64,000 nucleotides of DNA from Streptomyces sp. DH12 (lineage in GTDB: Bacteria > Actinomycetota > Actinomycetes > Streptomycetales > Streptomycetaceae), in assembly GCF_020873895.1 (NCBI RefSeq), contig NZ_JAHWGT010000031.1:1-64000 (forward strand). Direction: 5' to 3'. The notes under the pieces are model-generated. The model was not told the DNA's origin. It was given only the letters and a program-made list of their open reading frames with translations, and searched no databases. Positions 8,169-16,838 of the stretch are shown here, piece by piece; position 1 is the first letter of the stretch, and the number at the start of each line of letters is the position of its first letter. A program made the translations under genes and the position numbers.

Positions 8169-8620
8169 AAGCGGGACACCGACTCCGCGACGCAGACCGG
8201 CTTGTCGCCGCCCTCGCGCTCCACCGTCACCACGGCGGTCACCTGCACGCCGCCGCCCACGTCCTCGACGTCCTTGACGGACGCGGTGGCCCGCACCCGC
8301 GAGCCGGCCGGCACGGGCGCGGGGAAACGCACCTTGTTCGTGCCGTAGTTGACGCCCATCCGCACGCCGTCGACCCGCATCACCTGCGGCACGAGGACGG
8401 GCAGCAGCGACAGGGTCAGGTAGCCGTGGGCGATGGTCGTCCCGAACGGTCCCGCCGCCGCCCGCTCGCGGTCCACGTGGATCCACTGGTGGTCCTCGGT
8501 GGCGTCGGCGAACAGGTCGATCCGCTTCTGGTCCACCTCCAGCCACTCGCTGTATCCCAGCTGCTCGCCGGCCGCGGCGCGCAGCTCGTCGGCGGAGGTG
8601 AAGATCCTCGGCTCTGCCAT
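8159..8620 (-). CDS. MaoC-like (R)-specific enoyl-CoA hydratase
   Basis: 153 aa single hot-dog domain. The hydratase-2 signature is clear: DATEDHQWIHVDRERAA supplies the catalytic Asp-His pair, followed by GPFGTTIAHGYLTLSL. Such enzymes hydrate trans-2-enoyl-CoA to (R)-3-hydroxyacyl-CoA. The N-terminal FTSADELRAAAGEQLG is common in the actinobacterial subgroup. The ATG at 8620 follows GGGAGC. The gene converges with tetR (10-bp overlap) and is preceded by an operator shared with that regulator. It may act with the nearby acyl-CoA dehydrogenases, but the pathway is not defined. Confidence 0.92.
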   Translation of the reverse strand: MAEPRIFTSADELRAAAGEQLGYSEWLEVDQKRIDLFADATEDHQWIHVDRERAAAGPFGTTIAHGYLTLSLLPVLVPQVMRVDGVRMGVNYGTNKVRFPAPVPAGSRVRATASVKDVEDVGGGVQVTAVVTVEREGGDKPVCVAESVSRFYF

Positions 8621-8658
8621 CCCTGCTCCCTGTTCCAGGTGCGTCCTGCCCGATCTTT

Positions 8659-8673
8659 CCAAGCGCTTGCTTA
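8659..8673. promoter_or_regulatory. TetR operator upstream of the MaoC-like gene
   Basis: CCAAGCGCTTGCTTA, with the perfect palindrome AAGCGCTT at 8661-8668, lies 39 bp upstream of the MaoC start on its minus strand. It matches the site at 7467-7481 in 13 of 15 positions. Confidence 0.6.
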
Positions 8674-8709
8674 GCATGCTGGGGGCGGTTGCCCTTGTCA
8701 ACGGACCAG

Positions 8710-8715
8710 TAGGGT
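8710..8715 (+). promoter_or_regulatory. Leaderless -10 box of soxR
   Basis: TAGGGT ends 7 nt before the GTG of soxR, and no Shine-Dalgarno sequence is present, so transcription probably begins at the start codon. Confidence 0.5.
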
Positions 8716-8722
8716 TCGACGG

Positions 8723-9202
8723 GTGCCGCAGATTCCAGAGAAGATCCACGAGCTCACCGTCGGCCAACTCTCCGCGCGCAGCGGGGCGGCCGTCTCCGCC
8801 CTGCACTTCTACGAGGCCAAGGGCCTGATCCACAGCCGCCGCACCAGCGGCAACCAGCGCCGCTACAGCAGGGACGCGCTGCGCCGCGTCGCCTTCGTCC
8901 GGGCCGCCCAGCGCGTGGGCATCCCGCTCGCCACCGTCCGGCAGGCCCTGGCCGAGCTGCCCGAGGAGCGCACGCCGACCCGCGAGGACTGGGCACGCCT
9001 CTCCCGGGCGTGGCGGGCCGAACTGGACACCCGCATCCAGCAGCTCGCCCGCCTGCGCGACCACCTGACCGACTGCATCGGCTGCGGCTGCCTGTCCCTC
9101 GACACCTGCGTGCTGTCCAACCCCGACGACGTGTTCGGCGAGCGGCTCACCGGCTCCCGGCTCCTGCCGGAGCGCCCCCGCCGGGACGCCGGCGCCGGGT
9201 AG
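8723..9202 (+). CDS. soxR: SoxR, redox-sensing MerR family regulator
   Basis: 159 aa from GTG. Winged MerR helix-turn-helix (about 10-80, LHFYEAKGLI with a YSRDALRRV wing) followed by a dimerisation helix. The [2Fe-2S] cluster ligands C118, C121, C123 and C129 form the exact CX2CXCX5C pattern of SoxR. In Streptomyces SoxR responds to redox-active compounds such as endogenous pigments and activates a small set of oxidoreductase and efflux genes, not soxS. The gene is monocistronic and probably leaderless. Targets cannot be assigned here, although nearby oxidoreductases are candidates. Confidence 0.95.
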   Translation: MPQIPEKIHELTVGQLSARSGAAVSALHFYEAKGLIHSRRTSGNQRRYSRDALRRVAFVRAAQRVGIPLATVRQALAELPEERTPTREDWARLSRAWRAELDTRIQQLARLRDHLTDCIGCGCLSLDTCVLSNPDDVFGERLTGSRLLPERPRRDAGAG

Positions 9203-9226
9203 CCGCCCCCGACCGCGCCCCCGCCC

Positions 9227-10303
9227 CTACTCGTACTCCGTCCCGCCCTTGCGGGTCAGGTACGCCGGGCTGACCGCCTTCGCGATGGCGCGCCCGCCCA
9301 CCACCGGGCTGTACCGCTCGGTGGCCGGGCGGACGACGACGCCCTCCCGCAGGTGCAGCGCCCGCCCCGAGACCGTCTCCCGGCCCGTCGCCAGCTCCAG
9401 CACCGTCGCGAGGTCGTACGGCCCCGCGTACAGCCGGGGCACCGTCGGCAGTTCGCCGTCCAGCACCTCGTGCAGCTCCGCCGCGTCCAGCCGGCGCACC
9501 CGTCCGGCGACCTCGACCGCCACGTCGAACACCGCGTACCCGAGCCGGCCCGCGCGGGCGTCCGCGCCGTACGCCAGGTCCTGCACGCCCGCCCCGTAGA
9601 CCTCGGCGAAGACGCCGACCCGGGTGGCGCCGAAGCGCTCGGCCAGCCGCGCGGCGGCCGCGGGCACGCCGTGGCCGCGCACCGCCCGCCAGTAGACGTT
9701 GCGCGGGTCCTCGCGCAGGGCGAGCCCCTTCGCGCCGAAGCCCTTCGACGACACCTGCACCCGCCCGTCCCCGGCGTGGTACGTCGTCAGGCAGGCCGTG
9801 CCGTGCACCTTCTCGGTCAGCACGACGGGCTCGCCCGGCACGAAGACGTCCGGGTGGCGCCGGAGGTTCTCGACGTCGCCCCAGGGCAGCAGCTCCGGTG
9901 CGGGCTCGACGTCACCGCTCATGCTCGTCGGCACCGGCGGCACCCACTTGGTGATGCCGAGCGCCGCCGCGAAGTCCGTCCGATCCGCGGCCGCCCGCGC
10001 CAGGTCGACGCCGGCGAGGGCGCGCGGCCGGCACACGATGCCCTGCGACAGCTCGCCGCGCAGCCGCACCGCCTTGACCCGGTTCGCCTCCGCGCCGGCC
10101 AGCCGGCCCGTCAGCCCCAGCTCCTCGACGAGCGCGGGCGGCAGCACCGCCTGCTCCGGTACGTACACGGCGGCGTCGCCGTCGCGGAAGGCGCCCTTGG
10201 CGACCACGGCGCGGAACAGGCCGACCTGGGCGAGTTCCAGGGCGTCGGCGTTCGGGTGCTCGTGGACGGTCAGCAGCTCGGCGGTCACGCGCAGCGTGGA
10301 CAT
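9227..10303 (-). CDS. RNA ligase, DRB0094 (Rnl5-like) family
   Basis: 358 aa. An N-terminal OB-fold-like domain (about 1-110) precedes a nucleotidyltransferase domain with motif I VLTEKVHGTA; K165 is the predicted AMP-accepting lysine. Downstream EGVVVRP (motif IV-like) and the AIAKAVS lysines (motif V-like) are present. The domain order OB fold then ligase matches the Deinococcus DraRnl/DRB0094 family, which seals nicked RNA using ATP and prefers a 3'-OH RNA end on a bridging strand. ATG 10303 follows GAGGAGC and was chosen over an upstream in-frame codon. No RNA-processing partner gene is adjacent, so its role is open. Confidence 0.88.
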   Translation of the reverse strand: MSTLRVTAELLTVHEHPNADALELAQVGLFRAVVAKGAFRDGDAAVYVPEQAVLPPALVEELGLTGRLAGAEANRVKAVRLRGELSQGIVCRPRALAGVDLARAAADRTDFAAALGITKWVPPVPTSMSGDVEPAPELLPWGDVENLRRHPDVFVPGEPVVLTEKVHGTACLTTYHAGDGRVQVSSKGFGAKGLALREDPRNVYWRAVRGHGVPAAAARLAERFGATRVGVFAEVYGAGVQDLAYGADARAGRLGYAVFDVAVEVAGRVRRLDAAELHEVLDGELPTVPRLYAGPYDLATVLELATGRETVSGRALHLREGVVVRPATERYSPVVGGRAIAKAVSPAYLTRKGGTEYE

Positions 10304-10536
10304 GGGGTCCGGCTCCTCGGGTCGGCGTCGGTTCGGTCCGGCCACTGTGGCCGCGCCGAATCCGGTGGATCACGCCGTTTTCCGCCTGCTACGGTCACCC
10401 GGGCCCCGGGGACGCCGCCTGCCGCCCGCTGTGCCTACCGTCGGCCGCCCTGCCGCCCGCCGACGCGGGTCGGGCCGCGTCGGCCGGGGGTGTGCCGGCG
10501 GGTGCCGGCCCCACCCCCGTACCGTCCCGCGGCGGT

Positions 10537-11178
10537 TCACCCCACGGCTGCGAGTTCCCGCACCGCGCGCGCCCGCAGCCCGTCGGCCCGCGCCGTCCGC
10601 CCGCGCGCCGCCCACAGGGCCTCGTCGCTCAGCACGGGGGCGGGCACCACCACCCCGCACCGCGTGCACACCGGCCCGCACCCCTGGGCGTCGGCCGCCA
10701 CCGGCCGCCACGCGAACCGCTCGGTGCCGCACAGCGGGCAGCACCCGCCCGGCTCCGCCTCCAGCGCGGCGACCAGCCGCCGCAGCGCCTCGCCGAGCGG
10801 CAGCCCGGGATGGACCGAGGGGTCGACGCACCGCGCCGCCCCGTTGCCGCCCCAGGTGTGCCGGTGCCAGTCGTCGAGGGCCGGGGGCCGCCGCAGCCCC
10901 AGCTGCTTCTCGTGCCGGCGGCGTTCGGCGAACCGCCGTTCGTAGGCGAGCCACACGGCCCGCGCCTCCTCCAACTCGTCGAGCGCGGCCACCAACCGCG
11001 CCGGATCGAGATCACGGTCCTCGGGCCCGAACCTGTGCCTGCGGCACAGGTGGTCCCAGGTCGCCCGGTGCCCGTACGGGGCGAACCTCTCCAGGCACTT
11101 GCGCAGCGAGTAGCGCCGCAGCGCCACGTCGCACTCGGGATCACGAACCTGTCTGGCGAGACTCCGGAAACCTGCCAT
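10537..11178 (-). CDS. Uncharacterised protein with a C-terminal zinc ribbon
   Basis: 213 aa, not recognised as a named family. The first 120 residues are charged and helical, rich in Arg, Glu and Leu. The C-terminal third has CPLCG (about 147-151) and CTRCG (about 178-182), a four-cysteine zinc-ribbon arrangement often found in nucleic-acid-binding or structural modules. ATG 11178 is chosen for its GGAGCG site; the frame is open for another 49 codons. It lies between the RNA ligase and the NamZ-like gene, both on the same strand. A housekeeping or nucleic-acid role is only a guess. Confidence 0.65.
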   Translation of the reverse strand: MAGFRSLARQVRDPECDVALRRYSLRKCLERFAPYGHRATWDHLCRRHRFGPEDRDLDPARLVAALDELEEARAVWLAYERRFAERRRHEKQLGLRRPPALDDWHRHTWGGNGAARCVDPSVHPGLPLGEALRRLVAALEAEPGGCCPLCGTERFAWRPVAADAQGCGPVCTRCGVVVPAPVLSDEALWAARGRTARADGLRARAVRELAAVG

Positions 11179-11366
11179 CGCTCCGCCACCTCCGTCGCTG
11201 GTACTTCGGCGTCGTTGAAGAGACGTACGGGTGCCCGTTTCGGCTCCATCGAAAAATCGGATGTCGGCCATTACGGGCACGTCCCCCCACTGGTACGCGT
11301 GTGCGGGCCGTGCCGTTCGGTGCACGGGGGGCGGATTGACGGCCTTTCAGGGGCCGGGCGCGCCGG

Positions 11367-12659
11367 TCAGCGGTAGAGCAGATACTGCCCGCGCATCGTC
11401 CGGAAGGCGGTCAGTCCCCGCTGCCAGGCCGCGGCCACCTCGTGCGGGCCCGCGCCCGCGTCGACGAGGGTGCGCACCGTCGTCGAGCCCGTGAGCTTGT
11501 CGATCCAGTGGTCGGGCCGCCACGCGAACCCGCTCCAACTGCGCTTCGCCGTCACGAGCAGGGCGACACCGGTGAGGACGGGGTCGAAGGCCGCGGGGTC
11601 GTGGACGTGCAGTTGCACCCCGCCGACCGTCCTGCCCTGGAACTTGGAGAACACCGGCGCGAAGTAGGCCTCGCGGAACCGCACGCCGGGCAGTTCCAGG
11701 GCGTTCGCCGCCTCCGCCCACCGCCGGTCGACGCCCTCGGCGCCCAGCAGTTCGAAGGGCCGGGTCGTCCCCCGGCCCTCCGACAGGTTGGTCCCCTCGA
11801 ACAGGCAGGTCCCCGGATAGACGAGCGCGGTCTGCGGCGTCGGCATGTTGGGGCTGGGCGGCACCCACGGCAGCCCCGTCGTGTCGAACAGGTCCCGGCG
11901 CCGCCAGCCGGACATCCGTACGGTCTCCAGCGGCACCGGCCGGGTGAGGAACTCCCCGTTGAAGAGCAGCGCCAGCTCCGCCACGGTCATCCCGTGCGCC
12001 TGCGCGATCGGCTCGCGCCCCACGAACGTGGCGAATGCCTTGTCCAGCACCGGTCCGAGCGCCGCCCGCGCGCCGAGCGGGTTCGGCCGGTCGAGGACGA
12101 CGAAACGTTTCCCCGCCAGCTCGGCGGCGACCATGCAGTCGTACATGGTCCAGATGTACGTGTAGAACCGGGCGCCCACGTCCTGGATGTCGAACAGCAC
12201 CGTGTCCACCCCGGAGGCGGTGAAGACGTCCGCGAGCGCCCGGCCGCTCTTGCCGTAGGTGTCGTAGACCGGCAGGCCCGTGGCCGGATCGTCGTACCGG
12301 CCCTCCGAGCCGCCGGCCTGCGCCGTGCCCCGGAAGCCGTGCTCCGGGCCGAAGACCGCCACGAGGTCCACCCGGTCGTCGGCGTGCATGACGTCCACGA
12401 CGTGCCGCAGGTCCGCCGTCACGCCGGTCGGGTTGGTCACCACGCCGACGCGCCGGCCGCGCAGCCGCGCGTAACCGTCGGCCGCGAGCCGGTCGAAGCC
12501 GGTCTGCACCCGCCGTACGCCCGGCTCGCCGTGGCCGCCCCGCCCGCCGACCGCCGCGGGCGCCGCGACCATCCCGGCCGCGCCCGCGGCCCCGGTGGCG
12601 CCCGCGGCACCCGCCGCACAGCCCGCCGCCGCCAGCAGACCCCGTCTGGACACGCTCAT
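11367..12659 (-). CDS. Secreted exo-beta-N-acetylmuramidase, NamZ/DUF1343 family
   Basis: 430 aa. The N-terminus SRRGLLAAAG plus a long Ala-Gly hydrophobic segment looks like a Tat signal peptide. The mature part contains the DUF1343/NamZ hallmarks GVVTNPTGV, FGPEHGFRG, DIQDVGARFYTYIWTM, DRPNPLG and EGTNLSEGRGTTRPFE. Characterised NamZ proteins (GH171) release N-acetylmuramic acid from the non-reducing ends of peptidoglycan fragments, so this enzyme should act outside the cell in muropeptide turnover or scavenging. A GGAGGTGG site precedes the ATG. No muramate uptake or kinase genes are adjacent, and the operator at 12738-12751 faces the other direction. Confidence 0.9.
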   Translation of the reverse strand: MSVSRRGLLAAAGCAAGAAGATGAAGAAGMVAAPAAVGGRGGHGEPGVRRVQTGFDRLAADGYARLRGRRVGVVTNPTGVTADLRHVVDVMHADDRVDLVAVFGPEHGFRGTAQAGGSEGRYDDPATGLPVYDTYGKSGRALADVFTASGVDTVLFDIQDVGARFYTYIWTMYDCMVAAELAGKRFVVLDRPNPLGARAALGPVLDKAFATFVGREPIAQAHGMTVAELALLFNGEFLTRPVPLETVRMSGWRRRDLFDTTGLPWVPPSPNMPTPQTALVYPGTCLFEGTNLSEGRGTTRPFELLGAEGVDRRWAEAANALELPGVRFREAYFAPVFSKFQGRTVGGVQLHVHDPAAFDPVLTGVALLVTAKRSWSGFAWRPDHWIDKLTGSTTVRTLVDAGAGPHEVAAAWQRGLTAFRTMRGQYLLYR

Positions 12660-12737
12660 GGGACCACCTCCGTGATCGTTCCGTCACGCTCCGACATGAC
12701 CTCGCAGGCTAGCGCGGCGCCCCTTCCGGGCGAACAT

Positions 12738-12751
12738 ACCGACCGGTTAGT
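12738..12751. promoter_or_regulatory. TetR operator upstream of the SDR gene
   Basis: ACCGACCGGTTAGT matches the perfect dyad ACCGAC-N2-GTCGGT at 16739-16752 in all but two conserved positions. It is 79 bp before the SDR start. Confidence 0.55.
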
Positions 12752-12829
12752 CTGCTGGTGGCGGCGGAGGCCGGGCCGCGGGCCGGCCGTCGGCCGGTCG
12801 CGAACCTGACGCAGGGAGAGGGGTCGTCG

Positions 12830-13594
12830 ATGAGCGCGTTCCAGGGCGCCGGAGTGGTGGTCACGGGGGCCGGCGGCGGCATCGGCGCCGCCCTCGCACG
12901 CAGGTTCGCCGCCGAGGGGGCCCGCGTCGTCGTCAACGACCTCGACCCGGCCCGCGCCGAGCGGGTCGCCGACGAGATCGGCGGCACCGCCGTCCCCGGC
13001 GACGCCTCGGCGGTCGTCGCCCGCGCCCGCGACGCCCTCGGCGGCGCCGTCGACGTCTACTGCGCCAACGCGGGCCTCGCCTCGCCCGGCGACGCCCTCG
13101 CCGACGAGGCCGTCTGGGCCGCGGCCTGGGACGTCAACGTCATGGCGCACGTGCGCGCCGCCCGGACCCTCCTGCCCGACTGGCTGGAGCGCGGCGAGGG
13201 ACGGTTCGTCTCCACCGTCTCGGCCGCCGGCCTCCTCACCATGATCGGCGCCGCCCCCTACAGCGTGTCCAAGCACGGCGCGTACGCCTTCGCCGAGTGG
13301 CTGTCGCTGACCTACCGGCACCGCGGCCTGAAGGTCCACGCCATCTGCCCGCAGGGCGTCCGCACCGACATGCTGACCGCCGCCGGGTCGGCCGGCGAGC
13401 TGGTCCTCGCCCCCACGGCCATCGAACCGGCCGACGTCGCCGAGGCGCTCTTCGCGGGCATGGCGGAGGACCGGTTCCTGATCCTCCCGCACCCCGAGGT
13501 CGCCGAGTACTACCGGGCCCGCGCGGCCGAGCCGGAGCGCTGGCTGGGCGGCATGAACCGCGTACAGCGCACCTGGGAGGGAACCGGGAGGTGA
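12830..13594 (+). CDS. Short-chain dehydrogenase/reductase (SDR)
   Basis: 254 aa, classical SDR. The TGAGGGIG cofactor loop (about residues 11-18), CANAG (about 84-88), catalytic Ser in STVSAAG and the YSVSK Tyr-Lys pair are all present. An acidic residue after beta-2 (VNDLD) suggests NAD(H) preference. It probably oxidises or reduces a hydroxyacyl or ketone intermediate. It is followed 83 bp later by a TetR gene, and operator-like sites precede both, as well as the acyl-CoA dehydrogenase operon at 14.4-16.7 kb. Substrate unknown. GGGAGAGGGG gives a good ribosome-binding site. Confidence 0.92.
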   Translation: MSAFQGAGVVVTGAGGGIGAALARRFAAEGARVVVNDLDPARAERVADEIGGTAVPGDASAVVARARDALGGAVDVYCANAGLASPGDALADEAVWAAAWDVNVMAHVRAARTLLPDWLERGEGRFVSTVSAAGLLTMIGAAPYSVSKHGAYAFAEWLSLTYRHRGLKVHAICPQGVRTDMLTAAGSAGELVLAPTAIEPADVAEALFAGMAEDRFLILPHPEVAEYYRARAAEPERWLGGMNRVQRTWEGTGR

Positions 13595-13601
13595 ACGGCG
13601 C

Positions 13602-13615
13602 ACCGACTAGTGGGA
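13602..13615. promoter_or_regulatory. Possible third TetR operator, upstream of tetR at 13678
   Basis: ACCGACTAGTGGGA keeps the ACCGAC half-site of the 16739 palindrome and 10 of its 12 defined positions. Its position between the SDR and tetR genes would allow autoregulation. Confidence 0.4.
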
Positions 13616-13677
13616 GGATCGGTCCTCGGCCGGGCGACGGCAGCGACGGCAGTGACGACGGAGAGAGGTGGCGACAC

Positions 13678-14274
13678 ATGGCCAGGACGACGGACGGGAA
13701 CGGCGCCACACCCGTCCCCCGACGGCTGCTGGCCGCCGCCACCCGCCTCTTCGCCGAGCGGGGATACGACCGCACGTCCGTGCAGGAGATCGTCGAGGCC
13801 GCCGGGGTCACCAAGGGCGCCCTCTACCACTACTTCGGGTCCAAGGAGGACCTGCTGCACGAGGTGTACGCGCGCGTGCTGCGCCTCCAGCAGGAGCGGC
13901 TGGACGCGCTCGCGGGCGCCGACGCGCCGGTCGACCGGCGGCTGCGGGACGCGGCCGCCGACGTCGTCGTCACCACCATCGAGAACCTCGACGACGCGTC
14001 GATCTTCTTCCGCTCCATGCACCACCTGAGCCCCGAGAAGAACAAGCAGGTCCGCGCCGAGCGCCGCCGCTACCACGAGCGGTTCCGGGCCCTGGTCGAG
14101 GAGGGGCAGCGCACCGGGGTGTTCTCCACGGCCACCCCGGCCGACCTGGTGGTCGACTACCACTTCGGCTCGGTGCACCACCTGTCGACCTGGTACCGGC
14201 CCGACGGCCCGCTCACCCCGCAGCAGGTCGCCGACCACCTCGCCGACCTCCTCCTGCGGGCCCTGCGCCCGTAG
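13678..14274 (+). CDS. TetR family repressor of a fatty-acid-type catabolic module
   Basis: 198 aa, ATG after GAGAGAGG. The DNA-binding helix-turn-helix is AGVTKGALYHYFGSKEDLL (about 39-57). The C-terminal domain with SIFFRSMHHLSPEKNKQ resembles TetR proteins of the FadR/KstR2-like actinobacterial group, which bind acyl-CoAs; the ligand here is not known. Palindromes of the form ACCGAC-N2-GTCGGT precede the SDR gene, possibly this gene, and the phosphotransferase/acyl-CoA dehydrogenase operon, so it probably represses all three. Confidence 0.9.
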   Translation: MARTTDGNGATPVPRRLLAAATRLFAERGYDRTSVQEIVEAAGVTKGALYHYFGSKEDLLHEVYARVLRLQQERLDALAGADAPVDRRLRDAAADVVVTTIENLDDASIFFRSMHHLSPEKNKQVRAERRRYHERFRALVEEGQRTGVFSTATPADLVVDYHFGSVHHLSTWYRPDGPLTPQQVADHLADLLLRALRP

Positions 14275-14277
14275 GCC

Positions 14278-14316
<39 letters not shown>

Positions 14317-14343
14317 GGCCGGGTCGGGCGCCGCCCGGCCCGG

Positions 14344-14405
14344 CCCGATCCGGCCACCCGGACCGATCCCGTGGCCCGATCCGGCCACCCGGACCGATCC
14401 CGTGG
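14344..14405. repeat. Two perfect 31-bp tandem repeats, terminator-like
   Basis: Units 14344-14374 and 14375-14405 are identical. Each contains CCGATCCGG and CCGGACCG separated by CCAC, which fold into a near-perfect hairpin. The pair sits between convergent genes, so it may be a duplicated bidirectional terminator. Confidence 0.75.
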
Positions 14406-14446
14406 CCCGGTCCGTGCGCACCCGGTCCGAGCCCCGGCCGCACCCG

Positions 14447-15661
<1,215 letters not shown>

Positions 15662-15664
15662 GGG

Positions 15665-16687
15665 TCAGCCCTCCTGAAGGGTGTCGAGGCCGTGCTCGAT
15701 GAAGACGGGCACCAGGTCGCCGATCCGGTCGAAGCCGGAGCCGACGGTCCGGCCGAGCGTGTGGCGGTAGTGGATGCCCTCGAGGATGACGGCGAGCTTG
15801 AACCAGGCGAACGCCGTGTACCAGGCGAGCGAGGAGACGTCGCGCCCCGACCGGGCGGCGTACCGCTCGACCAGCTCGCCCGGGGAGGGGTGGCCGGCGG
15901 CCGACGCGGTCGTGCTGATCACGGATCCCGGGACGTCCAGCGGCGTGCTGTACATGACGAGCAGTCCGAGGTCGGTGAGCGGGTCGCCGAGGGTGGACAT
16001 CTCCCAGTCGAGGACCGCCGTGATCCGGTCGTCCTCGCCCACCAGGACGTTGTCCAGGCGGTAGTCGCCGTGGACGACGGTCGGCGCGGGGGAGTGCGGC
16101 AGCGCCCGCCCGAGGGCGGTGTGCAGTTCGTCCACCCCGGCGAGCTCGCGGCCGCGCGAGGCGGCCAGCTGCTTGCCCCAGCGGCGCAGCTGCCGGTCGA
16201 GGAACCCCTCGGGCCGCCCGAAGTCGCCGAGCCCGACCGCGTCCGGGTCCACCGCGTGCAGGTCGACCAGCGTGTCCACCAGCCCCAGCACGGCGCCGCG
16301 GGTGCGCTCGGCGCCCAGCGGCGCGAGCTGGTCCGCGGTGCGGTACGGGGTGCCCGGCACGAAGTCCATGACGTAGAACGGCGCTCCGAGCACCGCCTCG
16401 TCCTCGCACAGCAGCAGCGTGCGGGGCACCGGCACGGCGGTGGGGTGCAGGGCGCTGAGCACCCGGTGCTCCCGGCGCATGTCGTGCGCGGTGGCCAGCA
16501 CGTGGCCGAGCGGCGGGCGGCGGACGACCCACCGGTGGGTGCCGTCGGTGACCGCGTACGTGAGGTTCGAGCGGCCGCCCTCGATCAGCCGCGCCCGCAG
16601 CGGACCGCCGACCAGTCCGGGCCGCTCGCGCTCCAGCAGCGCGTGCAGCCGCTCGGGGTCGAGACCTGGCGGCGGGGCAGAGCTCAT
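15665..16687 (-). CDS. Aminoglycoside-phosphotransferase-fold kinase, partner of the acyl-CoA dehydrogenase
   Basis: 340 aa. Kinase fold with IEGGRSNLTYAV nucleotide loop (about 37-48), the VVRRPP lysine-equivalent strand, VVHGDYRLDNVLV catalytic loop and AVLDWEMSTLGDP metal-binding motif. This matches the domain fused to acyl-CoA dehydrogenase in mammalian ACAD10/11, where it phosphorylates 4-hydroxyacyl-CoAs. Drug resistance is unlikely given this context. ATG 16687 is preferred over the GTG at 16696 because GGAGGTG lies at proper distance. The perfect palindrome at 16739-16752 is about 50 nt upstream, so control by the TetR at 13678 is probable. Confidence 0.9.
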   Translation of the reverse strand: MSSAPPPGLDPERLHALLERERPGLVGGPLRARLIEGGRSNLTYAVTDGTHRWVVRRPPLGHVLATAHDMRREHRVLSALHPTAVPVPRTLLLCEDEAVLGAPFYVMDFVPGTPYRTADQLAPLGAERTRGAVLGLVDTLVDLHAVDPDAVGLGDFGRPEGFLDRQLRRWGKQLAASRGRELAGVDELHTALGRALPHSPAPTVVHGDYRLDNVLVGEDDRITAVLDWEMSTLGDPLTDLGLLVMYSTPLDVPGSVISTTASAAGHPSPGELVERYAARSGRDVSSLAWYTAFAWFKLAVILEGIHYRHTLGRTVGSGFDRIGDLVPVFIEHGLDTLQEG

Positions 16688-16738
16688 GATGCGCACCTCC
16701 GGGGGCGGGGGGACGGCGACCGGTACCCGGGCATCATG

Positions 16739-16752
16739 ACCGACCAGTCGGT
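16739..16752. promoter_or_regulatory. Perfect TetR palindrome upstream of the kinase/ACAD operon
   Basis: ACCGACCAGTCGGT is a perfect 6-2-6 dyad. It is the best example of the motif also found at 12738 and 13602. Confidence 0.65.
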
Positions 16753-16788
16753 ATGTCGTCCACCCCGAACCGCGGGAACCCGCGCCGC

Positions 16789-16812
16789 CCCGGCCCCGGG
16801 CGCGGGGCCGGG
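16789..16812 (-). terminator. Hairpin after the MBL-fold gene
   Basis: Ten-bp GC-only stem, arms 16789-16798 and 16803-16812, 4-nt loop. It lies 27 bp past the stop of the minus-strand MBL gene. Confidence 0.6.
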
Positions 16813-16838
16813 CCGGCGCGGGGTCCGTGCCGCCGGCG

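Noticed and set aside
15665-16687. Aminoglycoside resistance gene
   Set aside because: The kinase fold matches, but sequence features and operon with an acyl-CoA dehydrogenase fit an ACAD10/11-type metabolic kinase.
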